The position numbers were made by a program, and so were the translations under genes. This document shows, piece by piece, positions 59,879 to 64,000 of a stretch of 64,000 nt of DNA (position 1 is the stretch's first letter; each line of letters starts with the position of its first letter). The notes beneath the pieces were generated by a model, which was not told where the DNA came from, did not search any database, and saw only the letters and a program-made list of their open reading frames with translations. Origin of the DNA: Endozoicomonas sp. NE40 (GTDB lineage Bacteria; Pseudomonadota; Gammaproteobacteria; Pseudomonadales; Endozoicomonadaceae). The stretch is from positions 3,832,501-3,896,500 of the forward strand of contig NZ_JBEWTB010000002.1 in the NCBI RefSeq assembly GCF_040549045.1, given 5' to 3'.

Positions 59879-61135
59879 ATGGCTTCAATTTTTGACAAAA
59901 TGAATGCTAGGCTTCCAGCACTTTTGAGGCCAGGGAGTCGCTTGCGGACGAAGGCAGCAAGCGTTAAACCTTTAGTTGGTATAAAGAAGTTTGCTCTTAA
60001 AACGGTAATGCTTGCAAAACAGTTAAAAGTATTAATACCTCGTCAATTACGTAATTTCGCCAGCAATGTATACACCCCTAAAGCAACCCTCAGAAGTAAA
60101 CTGGGTGCGGATGTAGATTCTGCCCTTCATAGTCGCTCTATCAGAAGAGTCGATTCAAACACCCTTCTGGAGCAATTTAAGCAAAAGGGGGAGAAATATG
60201 GTACTGAGGCAGCCAAACGAGAAGCTAAAGAGTTAATGGACGCTTTTGTTAAATTGCAGCCAGCGCTGGAGGCATTTATTTCTGGAGCAGATGCAAGAAC
60301 TGATCGTTATCAACAGAAGTTGACTGCAATTGAACAAGAATTTACACAAGGGATTGAGCACCTTAAGGATATTGCGTGGGAAGATATGCTTGCTTTTCTT
60401 GAGGGCGCATCAAGTGAGGAAGTTACTCAATATCAAAGTCTGCACCAATTAGTGTATGGCACCAGCCATGTTGATACAGGTTCTGATGTTCGACTAAATG
60501 GATTAAAGCAGACCGTTCAGGAAATCAATGAAAACCCAGGCTTGAGAAGAGAGGGAGAAACCACTTTTGAAGCGGCATTGAGAATAATGAGGACTGAGTG
60601 GTCGAAACATAAACGCACTGTGAAACAACAGTTGAGAACCTGGGAAGACAACAAAGACATTACAAGCGCACGAAAATATCAACACCATCTGGCATTTCTC
60701 GAGTCAGTTGAAAGTCTTGAAAGAATGATTAATGAACCTAATCAAGACATTGCCAGAGAGGCTAGGCAGCACTTCCTTGGGAAATACGGTGAACTGTTTG
60801 GTGTTCAGGGGCGCATGCCCGCTGCTGCCAAACATTTGAAAGGCTTGAGAGATGCAGATTCGGGCAGTGAGACAAATTCTGGCAACGATACAGATTCGGA
60901 TGAGGACGAATTTTATGAAACACAGACAAGTGCTGAAGGTTTAGGTTCTGGGGATGAAACTTCCGGGGTTGAGACTGAGACTGATGCTGATGCTGCTCCG
61001 AAGGCCAAAAAGGCTCCAAAGCAGTCGGGGCTAAGACGAAGGAAAAAGTCTTCTATTAAAGAAAGAAATGAACGCTATAACAGGCGTGCAGGCAATAAAG
61101 GTGTTAGTGGACAAACAGGCCTTGACTCTGATTGA
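59879..61135 (+). CDS. hypothetical protein with acidic region and NLS-like tail, 418 aa
   Basis: No family recognised. The start follows AGGGAGAG. The N-terminal 75 residues are basic and moderately hydrophobic (KPLVGIKKFALKTVMLAKQL). Residues about 90-320 are helical and charged, with coiled-coil-like stretches (QQKLTAIEQEFTQGIEHL). Residues about 323-375 are acidic and Ser/Thr-rich (DSGSETNSGNDTDSDEDEF), and the tail is strongly basic (LRRRKKSSIKERNERYNRR, about 385-403), resembling a bipartite nuclear localisation signal. There is no Sec signal. A very stable terminator follows. It may be a secreted host-directed protein or a structural intracellular protein. Confidence 0.65.
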   Translation: MASIFDKMNARLPALLRPGSRLRTKAASVKPLVGIKKFALKTVMLAKQLKVLIPRQLRNFASNVYTPKATLRSKLGADVDSALHSRSIRRVDSNTLLEQFKQKGEKYGTEAAKREAKELMDAFVKLQPALEAFISGADARTDRYQQKLTAIEQEFTQGIEHLKDIAWEDMLAFLEGASSEEVTQYQSLHQLVYGTSHVDTGSDVRLNGLKQTVQEINENPGLRREGETTFEAALRIMRTEWSKHKRTVKQQLRTWEDNKDITSARKYQHHLAFLESVESLERMINEPNQDIAREARQHFLGKYGELFGVQGRMPAAAKHLKGLRDADSGSETNSGNDTDSDEDEFYETQTSAEGLGSGDETSGVETETDADAAPKAKKAPKQSGLRRRKKSSIKERNERYNRRAGNKGVSGQTGLDSD

Positions 61136-61170
61136 AGCCAATAGAGTGTTGACTGCACTCTTGTAAGTGC

Positions 61171-61212
61171 AAATACAAACAGCCCCATTACTCAATGGGG
61201 CTGTTTGTATTT
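61171..61212. terminator. 19-bp perfect bidirectional terminator
   Basis: AAATACAAACAGCCCCATT (61171-61189) pairs exactly with its inverse at 61194-61212 around an ACTC loop. T tracts exist both ways, and its end touches the trmN6 stop codon, so it serves both convergent genes. Confidence 0.9.
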
Positions 61213-61943
61213 AGAGTCTCAAAAAAAATCTTTTAAGTAAGGCTTTTACCTGCTCGGTGAAAACTGTTCCTTCCTGATAAAGCGTAATGCGCTTATCCAC
61301 TCGGGCAGAATTTTTGGATGACTTGTTTTTGTTCAGCGTAATGATGTATCGGTGGTCGGGATGACTGGGGGACGGCCGCAGTGCTGTTATAGATGACACG
61401 TTCAGACTGTTTGTAGCCTCTACAACACCAATAAAAGACAGAGACGACTTTACCGGTAGAATTATCCATGCAGTACCATTTTTTGTGCAGAAGCCGGGAA
61501 GTGGCCTGAACAAGGTCTGAAAAACTAAGGCTTTCGGTATGCCGGGCCATTGTACGCTTATCATTAGCTGCTTTCAGCGAGTTCTCAAAAAAAGGCGGAT
61601 TGCAGATGATTGTGTCATAGCCATCAGGTGCGCCGAAAAATTGTTGAATAGCGGACTGAGTAACCGTTATTCGGTCAGACCATGGGCTTTGAGCAACGTT
61701 CTGTCTTGCCTGACGAGCAGCATCGTCATCCAGCTCAACGGCATCAATATGAGCAGAGCTGCGCTGTGCCGCCATCAGGCTTAACAGTCCTGTTCCTGTG
61801 CCAATATCCAGAATGCGCTGGCTCTCTTCAACATCCACCAATGCGCCAAACAGGCAGGCATCCATGGTGACCTTCATGGCGCACTGGTCCTGATCTACCC
61901 GGAACTGTTTGAACTGGAAATAGGTGTTCGATTTTCTCGCCAT
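61211..61943 (-). pseudogene. trmN6: tRNA1(Val) (adenine(37)-N6)-methyltransferase, frameshifted
   Basis: The gene reads as TrmN6 (YfiC): FKQFRVDQDQCAMKVTMDAC, the SAM motif ILDIGTGTGLLSLMAAQ and the catalytic NPPFFEN. The family frame is lost after LVQATSRLLHK, at six consecutive A on the coding strand (T run at 61480-61485), and resumes in the neighbouring frame as NGTAWIILPVKSS through a normal C-terminus (FTEQVKALLKRFFLRL). One A too many explains it. The unshifted frame would give a 216-aa protein with an unrelated end. The tract could reflect a sequencing error, a decaying gene or a slippage site. It follows the EamA gene by four bases. Confidence 0.8.
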
Positions 61944-61947
61944 TTAA

Positions 61948-62931
61948 TTAGCCCTGCCCAACAGGCAACTCTTTTTGAACTGAAGGTTCTTTCTGAGCTG
62001 ATGGCTCTCTGTTCGCTGAAGGCTCTGTGTATTTCGGTTTTGAGAGCTTTTTTGCGGAGGGTTTGTGCTGTTGCAGAACAACGGCAAAAACAATCATCAC
62101 CAGCCCGACGTAAGTCGTTGGATGGATGCTTTCCTGCAGAATATTTGCGATGAAGAATAGAGAAAGGAAAGGGCTCAGATAGCTGATGTTACTCACGGCA
62201 GCCGTATTCTCAGCCAGCTTAAGCGCTTTCAGCCAGAGAATATAGGCAAATCCCATTTCAACCAGACCGATGTAAGCAGCCCCCAGCAACCCTTCAATAC
62301 CTGCGGGACTGAAATCAGAAGCGATAGCGGTTGCGGCGATAATCCATGGCATACCAAACAGGAAACAGATCAACAGGCCAACCAGTGGGTCACCTTTCAG
62401 GCGGGTATTGAAAATCCAGTACACCGCCCAGGTCAGTGTACTGGCAAGGGCAAGAACAACACCGAGGGGGCTGCCAAAGTCAAGACTTTGCAGTTGACCA
62501 CGGGTGCTGATAATCAGTACGCCCAGATAGGCAACCAGACAACAAAAGACGTCTTTACGACTAAGGACTTTTCCCAGAAACGGAACAGCAAGCAGACTTA
62601 GTGCAACAGGCCAGCTGTAGTTAAGCGCCTGCGCCTGCTGGGCAGGCAGGAGTTCATAAGCTCCGAACAGAAAGATATGATAAAGAAAGGGGTTGAGTAT
62701 ACCGAGAAAGGCGTAGAGCCAGAATGATTCCCGGGCCTGACGGATTAACAGTTTGCCTTTTTTTTGCAACAGGACAATGCTTCCAAGCAGCAGGGTAGAT
62801 GTCAGAACTGACCAGAAAACCAGTTGCCAGGGGTCAAGATAATCAAGAGTTAGTTTGAACGCTGTTGCGATGGTTGACCATAACAGCGCAGTGGCCAGAG
62901 CGTAACTGCATGCCTTGGATTGAGATGTCAT
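61948..62931 (-). CDS. EamA/DMT superfamily transporter
   Basis: A 327-aa inner-membrane protein with about ten helices arranged as two EamA repeats (first half ALATALLWSTIATAFKLTLD..., second half SPLGVVLALASTLTWAVYWI). It belongs to the drug/metabolite transporter superfamily; the substrate is unknown. The cytoplasmic C-terminal tail contains an 18-bp repeat (EPSANR, EPSAQK, EPSVQK, then ELPVGQ; 61954-62025), which is unlikely to be functionally essential. trmN6 follows after four bases on the same strand, so the two are probably co-transcribed. Confidence 0.9.
   Translation of the reverse strand: MTSQSKACSYALATALLWSTIATAFKLTLDYLDPWQLVFWSVLTSTLLLGSIVLLQKKGKLLIRQARESFWLYAFLGILNPFLYHIFLFGAYELLPAQQAQALNYSWPVALSLLAVPFLGKVLSRKDVFCCLVAYLGVLIISTRGQLQSLDFGSPLGVVLALASTLTWAVYWIFNTRLKGDPLVGLLICFLFGMPWIIAATAIASDFSPAGIEGLLGAAYIGLVEMGFAYILWLKALKLAENTAAVSNISYLSPFLSLFFIANILQESIHPTTYVGLVMIVFAVVLQQHKPSAKKLSKPKYTEPSANREPSAQKEPSVQKELPVGQG
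61954..62025 (-). repeat. 18-bp in-frame tandem repeat at the EamA gene 3' end
   Basis: Four 18-bp units encode EPSANR, EPSAQK, EPSVQK and a degenerate ELPVGQ just before the stop codon. Confidence 0.75.
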
Positions 62932-63041
62932 TGCTTGCCTGTTTATTTATACACGTTTTCAAGATAGGGGCGCTTATATAGCATACTCATAAACAGGCTG
63001 TCAGCTAATAGTTTGCAGCCTTCCATGGCTACAGCGGCGGG

Positions 63042-63965
63042 TTATTCTTCACCGGTGACAAGACTGGCCTTGCGATTGGAAGCTCTGCCTGCACGGGTAT
63101 CGTTGTGTTCAAGTATGACTCCGCCTGCCATTGGCTTTATCCGGTCGCCGGAAATGCCCTGTTTGACAAGGTAATCCCTGACTGCCTCTGCCCGGCGCTG
63201 GGACAGGTCAACGTTGTAAGCGGGTTCACCACTGTCATCAGTGTAACCGTATACCCGGAGCTTCAAATCCGGATTGTCTTTCATCTTCCGGCTGACGCTA
63301 TTGAGGAGCTGTCGGGAAGCATCATCAAGGTTTTCTTTGTCAAAGCGAAAATGGATCTCACCCAGGTTTTCAGACACTTTCAGGTAGCACCCCTGTCTAT
63401 CAACCGGCGCTCCCTTCATGGTATTCGGGCATTTGTCCAGACCATCAGGCACACCATCACCGTCTGAATCTATGGGGCAGCCTTTGTCGTCAACCATAAC
63501 ACCTGCCGGTGTATTGGGGCATTGGTCCATATTGTCTGCAACACCGTCACCATCGCTGTCAGGGCAGCCGTGTTCGTTAACGGTCATGCCAGCAGGCGTG
63601 TCTGGACACAGATCCTGATAGTCAGGTACGCCGTCGTTGTCTGAATCTATGGGGCAGCCGGACTCTCCAACTTCGACGCCCGGAGGCGTGTTTTTACAAA
63701 GGTCGTAGCGATCAGCGACACCATCGGCATCACTGTCCTTGTCAGTAAATGCACAAAGCAGGCCCCCAAGCAATGCCCCTGCGGCGGCACCTCCGGCAGC
63801 AGCGGCACCCCCTTCTACTGCGGCACCAATAATACCTCCCGAGCCACCCCCAATGAGCGCGCATTGCCCCCACCGTTTAAGGCTGCCGTCAGTCGCACAT
63901 CCCGATATCATGACGCTGAACAGGACTGGAATCAGAACTCCTGAATATGAGCGGGGGCTGGACAT
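63042..63965 (-). CDS. OmpA-family lipoprotein with thrombospondin type 3 repeats
   Basis: A 307-aa protein. The lipobox VMISGC sets the lipidated Cys at residue 23. A glycine-zipper segment follows (GGGSGGIIGAAVEGGAAAAG, about 39-58), then four calcium-binding TSP3 repeats (DSDADGVADRYDLC, DSDNDGVPDYQDLC, DSDGDGVADNMDQC, DSDGDGVPDGLDKC; about 77-185). The C-terminal OmpA peptidoglycan-binding domain has FRFDKENLDDASRQLL and YTDDSGEPAYNVDLSQRRAE. It probably anchors the outer membrane to peptidoglycan. GGAG lies 10 nt before the ATG. A single-gene unit; upstream sequence leaves the window. Confidence 0.93.
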   Translation of the reverse strand: MSSPRSYSGVLIPVLFSVMISGCATDGSLKRWGQCALIGGGSGGIIGAAVEGGAAAAGGAAAGALLGGLLCAFTDKDSDADGVADRYDLCKNTPPGVEVGESGCPIDSDNDGVPDYQDLCPDTPAGMTVNEHGCPDSDGDGVADNMDQCPNTPAGVMVDDKGCPIDSDGDGVPDGLDKCPNTMKGAPVDRQGCYLKVSENLGEIHFRFDKENLDDASRQLLNSVSRKMKDNPDLKLRVYGYTDDSGEPAYNVDLSQRRAEAVRDYLVKQGISGDRIKPMAGGVILEHNDTRAGRASNRKASLVTGEE

Positions 63966-64000
63966 AGCTAGAACTCCGGACGGATAGAAGGAACATTGCC

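Overview
The window looks like a chromosomal segment of a gammaproteobacterium, most likely a marine, host-associated Oceanospirillales member of the Endozoicomonas type. This is inferred from three things: standard gammaproteobacterial housekeeping genes (pdxB, mnmC, rsmC, trmN6, guaC, udk, msrA, UPF0231), a facultatively anaerobic respiratory gene set, and a tandem C2H2 zinc-finger protein of eukaryotic style together with several orphan secreted or disordered proteins. No rRNA, tRNA, CRISPR array, prophage or complete IS was seen. Mobile DNA is limited to two MITE-like inverted-repeat elements and a few intergenic repeats.

Layout. 0-9 kb: the 5' end of ccoN (cbb3 oxidase) behind an FNR/ANR box, an orphan secreted protein, a DyP-type peroxidase, tusA, azoR-pirin, a Ser-type sulfatase, a conserved hypothetical protein and a lipoprotein. 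9-15 kb: pdxB, a MITE, a sterol-desaturase-like membrane hydroxylase, an ACT-domain protein, the C2H2 protein, UPF0231 and small hypotheticals, then a second MITE. 15-22 kb: a tight menF-D-H-C-E operon that lacks menB, with a 14-bp tandem repeat at the menH/menC junction. 22-28 kb: thpR, ubiU-ubiV, an orphan secreted protein, then convergent thiM-ubiT, and alaE. 29-34 kb: a four-gene peptide-type ABC importer with a fused double ATPase. 34-44 kb: a frameshifted GT87 gene, a DUF1338 gene, hemG, a possible 27-aa membrane peptide, a TolC-family porin, an M23 peptidase, msrA, mnmC and dusC. 44-48 kb: the oadGAB sodium pump. 48-56 kb: a lipase-like hydrolase, mgsA, a basic disordered orphan, pflB-pflA behind an FNR-type palindrome, and an orphan membrane protein. 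56-64 kb: guaC, udk, yciA, rsmC, an acidic/basic effector-like orphan, a frameshifted trmN6, an EamA transporter and an OmpA/TSP3 lipoprotein.

How the genes fit together. The strongest theme is low-oxygen metabolism. cbb3 oxidase and pyruvate formate-lyase each have an upstream TTGA-N6-TCAA palindrome. UbiU, UbiV and UbiT make ubiquinone without oxygen, the men genes make menaquinone, HemG is a quinone-linked protoporphyrinogen oxidase, and the Oad pump and MgsA are typical of fermentative carbon flow. A second theme is short tandem repeats with 13-18 bp units at gene edges or inside coding ends (at least eight places), which is unusual for a housekeeping region. A third is proteins that could act on a eukaryotic host, above all the C2H2 protein at 12.1-12.9 kb. 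Two genes (GT87 and trmN6) are broken by single frameshifts, which could be real or sequencing errors.
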